Positions 1 to 7,097 are shown, counted from the first letter of the stretch. The stretch: 10,800 nucleotides of DNA from an uncultured Flavobacterium sp. (GCA_946480635.1 CAMLKV010000039.1:1-10800), one strand, 5' to 3'. The notes: generated from the sequence alone by a model not told the origin. Made by a program: numbers and translations.

Positions 1-27
1 ACCTTTAATGTTATTCCTTTCTATAAA

Positions 28-1452
28 ATGAGTGCTCAATTGTTTTACAGTGTTTTACAAAAAAAATTCCCTTTTCAACCCACTGTAAAGCAAGATATAT
101 TTTTCTCTAAAATTTCCGAATTTGTTTCAAGCCCTGCTCAAAATGAGATTTTTGTTTTAAAAGGATATGCTGGAACTGGAAAAACTACAGTGATTTCTAC
201 AATTGTAAATAATTTAGCAGAAGTTAAAATGAAGTCTGTTTTATTGGCTCCAACAGGTAGGGCGGCAAAAGTAATTGCAAACTATTCAGGTAAACCTGCA
301 TATACGATTCATAAAAAAATTTATTTTCCTAAAAAAGGAAAAGCCGGAGGTGTTAGTTTTACTTTACAACCTAATAAAAACGTTAATACAATTTTTATCG
401 TTGATGAATCTTCGATGATATCTGATGTTGATTCTGACTCAAAAATGTATGCAAATGGATCACTTCTGGATGATTTAATTTCATATGTATATTCGGGACA
501 AAACTGTAAAATGATTCTGTTAGGTGATACGGCACAATTACCTCCAGTTCAATTAGATATATCTCCTGCATTAAATACTGATACTTTAGCTTTAAATTAC
601 AATAAAGAAGTTATTTCGATAGAGTTTGATGAAGTAATGCGTCAGGAAGAAAATTCAGGAATCCTGTATAATGCAACAGAACTTAGAGAGTTATTAAAAG
701 ATAGTTTTATCACAGATTTTCAGTTCAAACTTAATGGATTTAAAGATATTATTAGACTTGTAGATGGTTATGAAATTCAAGATGCAATAAATCAATCATA
801 CAGTAATTATAGTATAGAAGACACTTGTTTTATTGTGCGTTCTAACAAAAGAGCTAATCAATACAACCAACAAATAAGATCTAAAATATTAGGTAAGGAA
901 AGTGAACTTTCGGCTGGAGACTTACTTATGGTTGTGAAAAATAATTATTTTTGGTTAAAAGAAACTGATGAAGCGGGGTTCATAGCAAATGGAGATATTG
1001 TTGAAGTGCTTGAAATTAGATCGATTAAAGAATTATACGGTTTTAGATTTGCAGTAGTTAAAATACGAATGGTCGATTATCCTAATCAGAGAGCTTTTGA
1101 TACCATTTTACTTTTAGATACCATTACAAGTGAATCTCCATCATTAACTTATGAAGAATCTAATAGATTGTATCAGGAAGTAATGAAAGATTATGAAAAT
1201 GAAACTGCTTCATACCGTAAACTTTTAAAAATTAAAAGCAACGAATATTTCAATGCGCTTCAGGTTAAGTTTTCATATGCAATAACATGTCATAAATCGC
1301 AAGGAGGACAGTGGAATACAGTTTTTATCGAGCAACCATATTTGCCAAACGGGATTGACAGAGACTATATAAGATGGTTATATACGGCTATTACCAGAGC
1401 AAAAGATAAATTATATTTAATAGGTTTTAAAAACGAAAATTTTGAAAGTTAA
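28..1452 (+). CDS. SF1B (RecD/Pif1-like) ATP-dependent DNA helicase
   Basis: A 474-residue AAA/helicase protein, predicted to unwind DNA in the cytoplasm using ATP. Visible motifs in order: Walker A GYAGTGKTT at residues 46-54, motif Ia APTGRAAKVI at 74-83, motif II (Walker B) VDESSM at 125-130, motif III LLGDTAQLPPV at 164-174, a C-terminal ITCHKSQGGQW block at about 419-429 and motif VI YTAITRA at 452-458 with its arginine. This order matches the RecD2/Pif1/TraA branch of SF1 helicases. The protein is shorter than full RecD2 and lacks its N-terminal helix-hairpin-helix region; it begins almost directly with the helicase core. The first ATG at 28 is taken because the family conserves the residues just after it. 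Only 27 bases precede it in the window, so its promoter cannot be judged. The DUF4126 gene starts 6 bases after the stop, which suggests cotranscription. The exact role (repair, recombination) is not shown by the sequence. Confidence 0.88.
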   Translation: MSAQLFYSVLQKKFPFQPTVKQDIFFSKISEFVSSPAQNEIFVLKGYAGTGKTTVISTIVNNLAEVKMKSVLLAPTGRAAKVIANYSGKPAYTIHKKIYFPKKGKAGGVSFTLQPNKNVNTIFIVDESSMISDVDSDSKMYANGSLLDDLISYVYSGQNCKMILLGDTAQLPPVQLDISPALNTDTLALNYNKEVISIEFDEVMRQEENSGILYNATELRELLKDSFITDFQFKLNGFKDIIRLVDGYEIQDAINQSYSNYSIEDTCFIVRSNKRANQYNQQIRSKILGKESELSAGDLLMVVKNNYFWLKETDEAGFIANGDIVEVLEIRSIKELYGFRFAVVKIRMVDYPNQRAFDTILLLDTITSESPSLTYEESNRLYQEVMKDYENETASYRKLLKIKSNEYFNALQVKFSYAITCHKSQGGQWNTVFIEQPYLPNGIDRDYIRWLYTAITRAKDKLYLIGFKNENFES

Positions 1453-1458
1453 TTCTCT

Positions 1459-2016
1459 ATGGATATTCAAACAATACTTAGTATTTTTTTAGGAATTGGA
1501 CTGGCCGCTTCAGCTGGATTTAGAGTTTTTTTGCCTTTGTTTGCATTAAGTCTTGCTGCTCATCTTAATGTTATTCCTTTAAACGAAAGTTGGCTATGGG
1601 TTGGTAGTTTTCCTGCATTGATAACTTTGGGAATTGCTATGATTGTCGAGATATTTGCTTATTATATTCCTTTTGTAGATAATTTATTAGATACTATAGC
1701 GACACCTTTAGCTGCTATTGCTGGGACAGCTGCAATGGCATCGACCTTGGTAGATTTAGACCCTATGCTAACATGGGGGCTAGCAATAATTGCAGGAGGT
1801 GGAACAGCAACAGCAATGCAGGGAATGACCAGTGTTACTAGATTAGCCTCTTCAGTAAAAACAGGCGGATTGGGAAACCCTGTAGTCTCAACAGCCGAAA
1901 CAGGTACAGCTATAACGCTAAGTACTTTGTCGATATTTGTTCCTATTATAGCTTTAATTATTGTAATTTTTATTTTTGTAATAGTTTTTTGGTTGTATAG
2001 AAAATTTAGAAAATAA
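1459..2016 (+). CDS. DUF4126 family integral membrane protein
   Basis: A 185-residue hydrophobic protein without a recognised enzymatic motif. It begins with a glycine- and alanine-rich hydrophobic segment (about residues 5-33). Further hydrophobic stretches lie at about 45-70, 80-100 and 103-120, and a strong C-terminal helix at about 155-180 is capped by the basic tail RKFRK, consistent with an inner-membrane protein. A conserved-looking small-residue region containing TATAMQGMTSVTRLASS lies at about 116-132. The overall pattern fits DUF4126, a family of unknown function common in Bacteroidota; assignment is from recall of the family, not a search. It sits between the helicase (6 bases upstream) and kdsB (16 bases downstream) on the same strand, so the three are probably one operon. 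No function can be derived from the sequence. Confidence 0.8.
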   Translation: MDIQTILSIFLGIGLAASAGFRVFLPLFALSLAAHLNVIPLNESWLWVGSFPALITLGIAMIVEIFAYYIPFVDNLLDTIATPLAAIAGTAAMASTLVDLDPMLTWGLAIIAGGGTATAMQGMTSVTRLASSVKTGGLGNPVVSTAETGTAITLSTLSIFVPIIALIIVIFIFVIVFWLYRKFRK

Positions 2017-2032
2017 TAAAGAGTAAAAAGTA

Positions 2033-2761
2033 ATGAAAATAATTGCCGTAATACCAGCACGCTATGCTTCTACACGATTTCCTGCCAAGTTAATGCAGGA
2101 CTTGGGAGGAAAAACAGTTATTCTTCGTACTTATGAAGCAGCACTTGAAACTAAATTGTTTGATGATGTTTTTGTTGTTACTGATTCTCAATTGATTTAT
2201 GATGAAATAACTTTGAATGGAGGTAAAGCAATCATGAGTATCAAAGAACATGAGTCGGGAAGTGATCGTATTGCCGAAGCGGTTGAAAATATGGATGTCG
2301 ATATTGTTATTAATGTTCAAGGAGATGAACCATTTATCAATAAAAAACCATTGGAACAGGTTATTGAAATTTTTAAAAAGGATAATGAAAAGAAAGTTGA
2401 TTTGGCTTCCTTAATGTTTGAAATAAAAGATAAAGAAGAAATCAATAGTCCTAATAATGTAAAAGTTATTACTGATCAACAGGGTTTTGCTTTGTACTTT
2501 TCTCGTTCAGTGATACCATATGCAAGAGAGGAAAATGTAGGAGTTCGTTATATGAAACACATCGGTATTTATGCTTTCAGAAAAGAAGCTTTAATGGACT
2601 TTTATCGATTACCAATGTTGTCTCTTGAGGCTTCAGAGAAATTGGAACAACTTCGTTATTTAGAGTATGGAAAGCGAATTAGAATGGTTGAAACAGATCA
2701 CGGCAGTATCGGAATTGATACTCCTGAAGATTTAGAAAAAGCTAGAAAAATTTTAGGATAA
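2033..2761 (+). CDS. kdsB: 3-deoxy-manno-octulosonate cytidylyltransferase (CMP-Kdo synthetase)
   Basis: KdsB transfers CMP from CTP to Kdo (3-deoxy-D-manno-octulosonate), giving CMP-Kdo, the donor for the inner core of lipopolysaccharide; it is a soluble cytoplasmic enzyme. The 242-residue length is normal for the family. Visible signatures: the nucleotide-binding start [13 protein letters not shown] at residues 8-20, TDS at 50-52, the [11 protein letters not shown] block at 73-83, the NVQGDEP loop at 94-100 with the Mg-binding Asp98, and the C-terminal [11 protein letters not shown] at 227-237 with the second metal Asp229. The ATG at 2033 places the conserved KIIAVIPAR strand right at the N-terminus. 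It is the last gene of the rightward helicase-DUF4126-kdsB group. Its last 9 bases overlap the 3' end of the opposing methyltransferase gene, so no separate terminator fits between them. Confidence 0.97.
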   Translation: MKIIAVIPARYASTRFPAKLMQDLGGKTVILRTYEAALETKLFDDVFVVTDSQLIYDEITLNGGKAIMSIKEHESGSDRIAEAVENMDVDIVINVQGDEPFINKKPLEQVIEIFKKDNEKKVDLASLMFEIKDKEEINSPNNVKVITDQQGFALYFSRSVIPYAREENVGVRYMKHIGIYAFRKEALMDFYRLPMLSLEASEKLEQLRYLEYGKRIRMVETDHGSIGIDTPEDLEKARKILG

Positions 2762-3412
2762 AAGTAACAATTCATTGTTTCCTTCGACTTTAGAAAGGAC
2801 TTTACAATTTTGAAAATATTCAGTAGCTAATGTTGTGTAATCTTCATTTCGTTTTAAATCAGTGCTAAAATTGACAATAGTATTAAATAATATATTTCCG
2901 TTTTTATCTAAAATCTTTTTAAGATTATTTATAAAGTTTTCTTCAAATAAAAAGTCAGGCATAATATTATCTTGAAAGACATCAATTACAATTAAGTCAT
3001 ATTTTGCTTTGGTTTTACTTATAAAATTTTGAGCATCATCATTAATAATTTCAACATCGTTGAATTTATTTAATCCAAAATAGTTGTTTGCAATTTCAAT
3101 GATTTTTTTATCTAATTCTACTCCAGTAATTTTTCCTTTAAAATCAAATTCGTCTCTTAAAGTTTGAATTACACTTCCACCAGCAACACCTAATATTAAG
3201 GCTGATTTAGATTTTTTTACAACATCACTACCTATATGTGCTAGGCCAATACGCATCACTCTTTGTAAGCTTCCGTATGAATAGTTGGTATTTTTAGAAT
3301 CTAAAACTAATTGACCATTATTCCAGGTTACTTCAAGAGATGTATTTATTTCTGATTCAATTTGATAGACCTTAACAGGTATAAAAAAACTCAGAATGCG
3401 TTTTAAATTCAT
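2753..3412 (-). CDS. Spermidine-synthase-like SAM-dependent methyltransferase fold protein
   Basis: A 219-residue protein with the Rossmann core of spermidine synthases and related methyltransferases. The region at about 44-56 ([13 protein letters not shown]) resembles the substrate-entry segment of spermidine synthases. The cofactor loop [10 protein letters not shown] is at 71-80, the ribose-binding acidic position is Glu99 in GVELDKK, an Asp-Asp-Ala follows at 125-127, and [12 protein letters not shown] at 137-148 is the equivalent of the catalytic loop. Differences from true aminopropyltransferases are the short N-terminal beta domain, GVAGGS instead of GGGDG, and DVFQD instead of the DSSD-type pair. 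It could therefore be a methyltransferase with another substrate; genome pipelines usually call such proteins 'spermidine synthase'. It runs leftward, is divergent from the acyltransferase across 50 bases, and ends inside the last 9 bases of kdsB. Confidence 0.8.
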   Translation of the reverse strand: MNLKRILSFFIPVKVYQIESEINTSLEVTWNNGQLVLDSKNTNYSYGSLQRVMRIGLAHIGSDVVKKSKSALILGVAGGSVIQTLRDEFDFKGKITGVELDKKIIEIANNYFGLNKFNDVEIINDDAQNFISKTKAKYDLIVIDVFQDNIMPDFLFEENFINNLKKILDKNGNILFNTIVNFSTDLKRNEDYTTLATEYFQNCKVLSKVEGNNELLLLS

Positions 3413-3443
3413 AAATCAGATTTTCTATTCGTAAATATAATGC

Positions 3444-3451
3444 TATTTTTG
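3444..3451 (+). promoter_or_regulatory. Bacteroidota -7 promoter element for the acyltransferase gene
   Basis: TATTTTTG matches the Bacteroidota sigma-factor -7 consensus TAnnTTTG exactly. It ends 11 bases before the ATG at 3463, giving a very short leader. A -33 element is only weakly represented: TTTTC begins at 3421, about 19 bases upstream of the box. On the opposite strand of the same 50-base divergent region only near matches (TATATTTA) exist for the methyltransferase gene. Confidence 0.5.
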
Positions 3452-3462
3452 ACCAAATATTT

Positions 3463-4026
3463 ATGATGAAAAAGAAAATATACGAATTCATATTTTTTAA
3501 ATTAATGGGGTGGAAACTCCTAGGAAATTTTGACACTTCTATTAAAAAAAGCGTCATAATAGTAATTCCGCATACAAGTTGGCATGACTTTTATATTGGT
3601 GTTCTTACTAGAGGAGTAACAGGAGTAAATATAAATTTTGTTGGTAAGAAAGAATTATTCATTTTTCCTTTTGGTTACTATTTTAGATGGATGGGTGGAG
3701 CAGCTTTAAACAGATTCAAGAATGAAAACAAAGTTGATGCTATTGCCAAAATTTTTGAAGAGAGAGATGAATTTAGATTGGCCATTGCACCCGAAGGAAC
3801 ACGTAAAAAAGTTACTGAATTAAAAACGGGCTTTTATTTTATTGCAATAAAAGCAGGAGTGCCAATTATACCGGTTGCTTTTAACTGGGGTAAAAAAGAA
3901 GTTATTGTTTATCCAGAATTTTATCCTACAGGAAATAAAGAAGCAGACTTTGCAATTTTAGAGCAAAACTTTATTGGAATAGAAGGAAAAGTTAAAGAGT
4001 ATAGTTATACTTCTAAAAAAAATTAA
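3463..4026 (+). CDS. PlsC-like 1-acylglycerol-3-phosphate acyltransferase family protein
   Basis: A 187-residue acyltransferase of the PlsC/LPLAT superfamily, expected to move an acyl chain to a glycerolipid or related acceptor at the inner face of the cytoplasmic membrane. The catalytic H-x4-D motif is HTSWHD at residues 37-42; the block II region is GGAALNR at about 78-84; the substrate-binding EGTR is at 111-114; block IV is VPIIPVAF at about 133-140. The protein is shorter than canonical PlsC (about 240 residues) and lacks the long N-terminal membrane helix, having only a modest hydrophobic stretch before the active site. Two adjacent ATGs (3463, 3466) could start it; family members start just before this KKxIYxFIF segment, so either is fine. 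The actual acceptor is unknown. A -7 promoter box lies 11 bases upstream. Confidence 0.85.
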   Translation: MMKKKIYEFIFFKLMGWKLLGNFDTSIKKSVIIVIPHTSWHDFYIGVLTRGVTGVNINFVGKKELFIFPFGYYFRWMGGAALNRFKNENKVDAIAKIFEERDEFRLAIAPEGTRKKVTELKTGFYFIAIKAGVPIIPVAFNWGKKEVIVYPEFYPTGNKEADFAILEQNFIGIEGKVKEYSYTSKKN

Positions 4027-4089
4027 AAAAATAAAACCAAAGAAGAAGAATTTTCGTAAGTAAGTTTTATAACAAAAAAACTAAACAAT

Positions 4090-5106
4090 ATGAAAAATCT
4101 TTTTTTAACTCTATCAGTGTTAGCTCTATCATTTGGAGCTTGTTCAGATGATGATAATAATGAACAAAATAATTCGTCAACTTCTACAAGCGAATTAAAA
4201 TTAATAACAAGTAGTAATACTTCGGGTAAAATATCATTTACAAATTTATTAGAAACATCACCAGTAGTGAAAAGTTTAACTGTAAATGGAGTTGATTCAG
4301 ATGGAACTTACTATGATAGTTCAAATGATCAGTTAATTGTTGCTTCTAGAACAAATAATAGGCTAGAATTATATACTGGATTAAAAAATGCGGTAGCAAA
4401 TAATACAGATAATTTAACCTTGCAATTTTTTAGCACTTCAGATTTTAATAATGCCAGAGAAATTGCTGTAGTAGGAGATAAGATAATTGTTACTCAAGAC
4501 CAAAATACTGCAAATGGAAATGTAAACAAACTATTAGTTTATCAAAAGATGGCAAGTAGTTTTCAATTGTTAAATACTTATACAGTTGATTTTAAAGTAT
4601 GGGGTATACATGTTGAAGGTACTACTTTGTATGCCGTTGCTGACTTAACTAGCGATTTAGTTGTTTTCAATAATTTCTTTGCTAATACTAATGGAGCAAT
4701 AACAGCATCAAAAAGAGTAACAATTGAAGGCTTGGTAAGAACACACGGTATTACTTTTTCGGCATCGGATAATAGGATGATTCTTACTGATGTAGGTAGT
4801 GCAGCATCAGATACAGATGGTGGTGTAATCGTGATTAATAACTTTTCTACAGTTTTAGGTGCTACATCAAATATGGGTACAATTAGTTTAAGTAATCAAA
4901 TAAGGCTTTATGGGCCGAACTCTAAATTGGGTAATCCGGTAGACGTAGCTTATGATGCTGTAACTAAAAATATATATGTTGCAGAAAGATTAAATGCTGG
5001 GGGGCAGTTACTAGTTTTTGCATTTCCAACCTCAAATGGAGACGCTACTCCTGCCAGCTCAAGAGCGGAATTAGGCGTTGCATCAGTTTTTTTGATTAGG
5101 AAATAA
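4090..5106 (+). CDS. Predicted surface lipoprotein with beta-propeller-like repeats
   Basis: A 338-residue secreted protein of unknown function. Residues 1-17 form a lipoprotein signal peptide (short basic start, hydrophobic core) ending in FGAC, so Cys18 should be lipidated. The residues that follow, SDDDNNE, are acidic, like the surface-export signal described for Bacteroidota lipoproteins, so the protein may face outward. A Ser/Thr/Asn-rich linker runs to about residue 35. The rest shows regularly spaced segments such as NDQLIVASRTNNRLELY, GDKIIVTQD, GTTLYAVADLTSDLVVF, DNRMILTDVG and TKNIYVAERLNAGGQLLVF, i.e. 'known value, then strand' units typical of NHL/YVTN-type beta-propellers. I see no catalytic motif and no C-terminal type IX sorting domain; the end is SVFLIRK. 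It stands alone between a 63-base gap and a strong terminator. Function is not assigned. Confidence 0.75.
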   Translation: MKNLFLTLSVLALSFGACSDDDNNEQNNSSTSTSELKLITSSNTSGKISFTNLLETSPVVKSLTVNGVDSDGTYYDSSNDQLIVASRTNNRLELYTGLKNAVANNTDNLTLQFFSTSDFNNAREIAVVGDKIIVTQDQNTANGNVNKLLVYQKMASSFQLLNTYTVDFKVWGIHVEGTTLYAVADLTSDLVVFNNFFANTNGAITASKRVTIEGLVRTHGITFSASDNRMILTDVGSAASDTDGGVIVINNFSTVLGATSNMGTISLSNQIRLYGPNSKLGNPVDVAYDAVTKNIYVAERLNAGGQLLVFAFPTSNGDATPASSRAELGVASVFLIRK

Positions 5107-5172
5107 GTTTATAATATCTCCAAATAAATTTAAATTCAATTAATTTCTTGGTTTTTTAGATGTTTTTTTTAG

Positions 5173-5225
5173 AATCACTTATTTGTAATTTTATTTTTAA
5201 AATTTTCAAATAAGTGATTTTTTTT
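5173..5225 (+). terminator. Rho-independent terminator after the lipoprotein gene
   Basis: A 13-bp perfect stem pairs AATCACTTATTTG (5173-5185) with CAAATAAGTGATT (5207-5219). An inner 6-bp stem (5187-5192 with 5199-5204) closes a small loop, and a run of eight T (5218-5225) follows. It lies about 65 bases after the lipoprotein stop and insulates the following regulatory region. Confidence 0.85.
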
Positions 5226-5261
5226 AAAGTAACAATCTTTTGGCAAATTTTTTATATTTTA

Positions 5262-5276
5262 ATGTTGTAACAACAT
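5262..5276. promoter_or_regulatory. 15-base perfect palindrome, possible operator
   Basis: ATGTTGT-A-ACAACAT is a perfect inverted repeat of 7-base half sites around one central base. It lies between the lipoprotein terminator and the carboxypeptidase start codon, 14 bases upstream of the first of two identical repeats. It has no T-tract after it, so it is unlikely to be a terminator; an operator for a dimeric regulator is the more natural reading, but no regulator is identified. Confidence 0.4.
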
Positions 5277-5289
5277 ATAATTAATTGGA

Positions 5290-5329
5290 GTTTACATTTG
5301 TAAAAAATAACTTGTTTACATTTGTAAAA
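5290..5329 (+). promoter_or_regulatory. Tandem 16-base repeats with inner palindromes: promoter/operator of the carboxypeptidase gene
   Basis: GTTTACATTTGTAAAA occurs twice without mismatch (5290-5305 and 5314-5329), 24 bases apart. Inside each is TTTACA-TT-TGTAAA, a perfect inverted repeat. Each copy also contains TACATTTG, an exact fit to the Bacteroidota -7 element TAnnTTTG; the second copy ends its box 17 bases before the ATG at 5342, while TTTG of the first copy is 16 bases before it, close to a -33 position. The core TACAnnTGTA equals the operator core known for BlaI/MecI/CopY repressors. The region could thus be a promoter, a double operator, or both. Confidence 0.55.
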
Positions 5330-5341
5330 GATTTAAAGTTT

Positions 5342-6496
5342 ATGGATTACTACTCGCTTCATGCTTCTTTTAAGGAGAATAAAATTACTGGAAGATATAT
5401 AACTAACAATCATATTGAACCAATTTTAGAGCAATTACCTTCCTCTTTTAATTTATCGATTATAGGGAAATCAGTAAAAGAAAAACCTATTTATTCTGTA
5501 AAAATTGGAACAGGAAAAACTAAAATATTTATGTGGTCACAAATGCATGGTAATGAAGCGACCACAACTAAAGCATTATTTGACTTATTTAATTTTTTAA
5601 AACAAGATTCGGATAAGGCTAACAAAGTTAAGAATGAATTTACTCTATTAATTATACCTATTTTAAATCCTGATGGAGCAGAAGCCTATACACGTGTTAA
5701 TGCTAATCAAGTTGATTTAAATCGCGATTCTGTTGATTTGTCGCAACCAGAAAGTGTCTTGTTGCGTAAAACATTTGAAGAATTTAAGCCAGATTACTGT
5801 TATAACTTGCATGATCAACGAACAATTTTTGCTGCAGGCGACACAAATAACCCTGCAACTGTCTCATTTTTAGCGCCTTCATATAATCAGGAAAAAGATT
5901 ACAATAAAACTAGGATGATTGCAGTTAATATAATCGCAAATATGAATGAAGTGCTTCAGAAATACATACCTAATCAGGTTGGAAGGTTTGATGATTCATT
6001 TAATATTAATTGTATTGGTGATATGTTTCAATCTTTAGGTGTTCCAACAATTTTATTTGAAGCAGGGCATTATCAAGAGGACTATGAGAGGGAAGAAACT
6101 AGAAAATTTATTTTTATTTCAATTCTTTCAAGTTTATTAAATATTAAAAATATTGACATACTTGATAATAAATTTAACGATTATTTAAAGATTCCTCAAA
6201 ACAAGGTTAATTTTTACGACATCATTTATAAAAAAGTCAAAATTAATAATGGTTCTTTAAAAATAATTACTAATTTTGCCGCCCATTACAAAGAGGTGCT
6301 TGTTGGTGAAAACGTTGTTTTTGAGGCAAATATCGCTGAGGTAGGTGATGATATAAATAAGTTTGGTCATTTAGAGTATGATTGTGAAGGTTTGGAGTAT
6401 TCTGATAATTTTAACAACATTCCCGAAATTGACAGAAAAGCTGATTTTTATTTAAATAAAAACAAAAAATTTGTTAATGGTTTGAATAAAATGTAA
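5342..6496 (+). CDS. M14 family zinc carboxypeptidase
   Basis: A 384-residue metallopeptidase predicted to remove a C-terminal residue from peptides. No signal peptide is visible, so it probably acts in the cytoplasm. Zinc ligands are His69 and Glu72 in MHGNEATTT and His157 in YNLHDQR; the carboxylate-binding pair is Asn127-Arg128 in DLNRD; the catalytic glutamate is Glu240 in ILFEAGHYQ. NPDG at 109-112 is also typical. Residues from about 275 onward form a C-terminal part I cannot assign, with beta-rich character after about 305. The ATG at 5342 is preferred over an in-frame TTG at 5285 because the longer version would translate the two promoter repeats, and family members begin near the FKENKITGRYIT segment. 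It is the first gene after the operator-like repeats. No clear terminator separates it from the Lrp gene 79 bases downstream, so read-through is possible. Physiological substrate unknown. Confidence 0.88.
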   Translation: MDYYSLHASFKENKITGRYITNNHIEPILEQLPSSFNLSIIGKSVKEKPIYSVKIGTGKTKIFMWSQMHGNEATTTKALFDLFNFLKQDSDKANKVKNEFTLLIIPILNPDGAEAYTRVNANQVDLNRDSVDLSQPESVLLRKTFEEFKPDYCYNLHDQRTIFAAGDTNNPATVSFLAPSYNQEKDYNKTRMIAVNIIANMNEVLQKYIPNQVGRFDDSFNINCIGDMFQSLGVPTILFEAGHYQEDYEREETRKFIFISILSSLLNIKNIDILDNKFNDYLKIPQNKVNFYDIIYKKVKINNGSLKIITNFAAHYKEVLVGENVVFEANIAEVGDDINKFGHLEYDCEGLEYSDNFNNIPEIDRKADFYLNKNKKFVNGLNKM

Positions 6497-6530
6497 TATT
6501 TTTTCATTACTTTTAAATTAAAATAATTAA

Positions 6531-6564
6531 TTGATAAGATAATTTTATAAAAATTTTAAATTTA
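6531..6564 (+). promoter_or_regulatory. Possible weak promoter before the Lrp/AsnC gene
   Basis: TTG at 6531-6533 and TAAATTTA at 6557-6564 are separated by 23 bases. The second differs from the TAnnTTTG consensus only at its last base and lies 11 bases before the ATG. The surrounding 79-base gap is almost entirely A and T, so chance matches are likely; this is a tentative call. Confidence 0.22.
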
Positions 6565-6575
6565 AATAGCTAATT

Positions 6576-7055
6576 ATGAGTAAGTTCCGTTTGGATGAAG
6601 TTGACCATCAAATCCTTGATATGTTAATTGATAATACGAGAATCCCATTTACAGACATTGCAAAAAAATTATTGATTTCTGCGGGAACGGTACATGTGAG
6701 AGTGAAAAAGTTAGAAGATGCAGGAATAATCCAAGGTTCATCACTAACATTAGATTATGAGAAATTAGGTTACTCATTTATAGCATACGTTGGAGTTTTC
6801 TTAAACAATACTTCTCAAACAAAATTTGTTTTAGAAAGAATTAATGAAATCCCTTATGTAACAGTAGCTCACGTAACTACAGGTAAGTTTAATATTTTCT
6901 GTAAAATTAGAGCTAGAGATACTAAACATGCTAAAGATGTTATTTACATGATAGATGATATCGAAGGTGTTTACAGAACAGAAACAATGATATCTCTTGA
7001 CGAAAGCATTAACGATAAAAAGAGATTAATGCATACAATCTTTAGAGAAATGTAA
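6576..7055 (+). CDS. Lrp/AsnC family transcriptional regulator
   Basis: A 159-residue DNA-binding protein of the leucine-responsive/asparagine regulator family. Residues 5-60 form the winged helix-turn-helix: LDEVDHQILDMLIDNTRI, then TDIAKKLLISAGTVHVRVKKLEDAGII, matching the AsnC-type HTH. A short linker strand (GSSLTLDYEKLG) leads to the C-terminal ligand-sensing/oligomerisation (RAM) domain, residues about 68-145, with the family's AYVGV strand and the HVTTGKFNIFCKIRA region carrying the glycine involved in effector binding. Such proteins form dimers to octamers and usually respond to amino acids. The neighbours (carboxypeptidase upstream, alanine dehydrogenase family gene about 1 kb downstream on the other strand) are peptide and amino-acid functions, which makes a local role possible but unproven. 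It is followed within 8 bases by a compact terminator. Confidence 0.95.
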   Translation: MSKFRLDEVDHQILDMLIDNTRIPFTDIAKKLLISAGTVHVRVKKLEDAGIIQGSSLTLDYEKLGYSFIAYVGVFLNNTSQTKFVLERINEIPYVTVAHVTTGKFNIFCKIRARDTKHAKDVIYMIDDIEGVYRTETMISLDESINDKKRLMHTIFREM

Positions 7056-7062
7056 TAAAATG

Positions 7063-7087
7063 AAAGGCCTTAAATGGCCTTTTTTTT
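7063..7087 (+). terminator. Rho-independent terminator after the Lrp/AsnC gene
   Basis: AAAGGCC (7063-7069) pairs with GGCCTTT (7076-7082) across a six-base loop, and the T-run continues to 7087. The hairpin begins 7 bases after the stop codon. Its T-tract runs directly into a -7 promoter element of the next gene. Confidence 0.9.
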
Positions 7088-7094
7088 ATATTTG
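7087..7094 (+). promoter_or_regulatory. Bacteroidota -7 element directly before the DinB-family gene
   Basis: TATATTTG fits TAnnTTTG exactly and ends only 3 bases before the ATG at 7098. Transcription from it would start at or next to the start codon, giving a leaderless mRNA. No TTG-type -33 element is found at the expected distance, because that space is the upstream terminator hairpin, so the call is moderate. Confidence 0.42.
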
Positions 7095-7097
7095 TAT

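Noticed and set aside
6..21. TTAATGTTATTCCTTT before the helicase gene recurs near 1565-1580 in the DUF4126 gene
   Set aside because: The second copy simply encodes part of a conserved hydrophobic region; a short AT-rich match of this kind is not evidence for a repeat element.
1662..2060. Open frame of 132 codons on the minus strand across the DUF4126 and kdsB junction
   Set aside because: It is antisense to two well-supported genes, shows no recognisable motif and has the composition of a mirrored reading frame.
5285..5341. TTG-initiated N-terminal extension of the carboxypeptidase, reading FTFVKNNLFTFVK
   Set aside because: The apparent peptide repeat is just the translated promoter/operator repeat; the ATG at 5342 fits the family start.
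6497..6575. Several short AT-only inverted repeats between the carboxypeptidase and Lrp genes
   Set aside because: The stretch is nearly all A and T, so such symmetry is expected by chance; no T-tract hairpin with a GC stem is present.
7074..7097. Upstream ATG giving eight extra residues on the DinB protein
   Set aside because: It lies in the loop of the Lrp terminator and spans the -7 element; the ATG at 7098 begins the conserved part.
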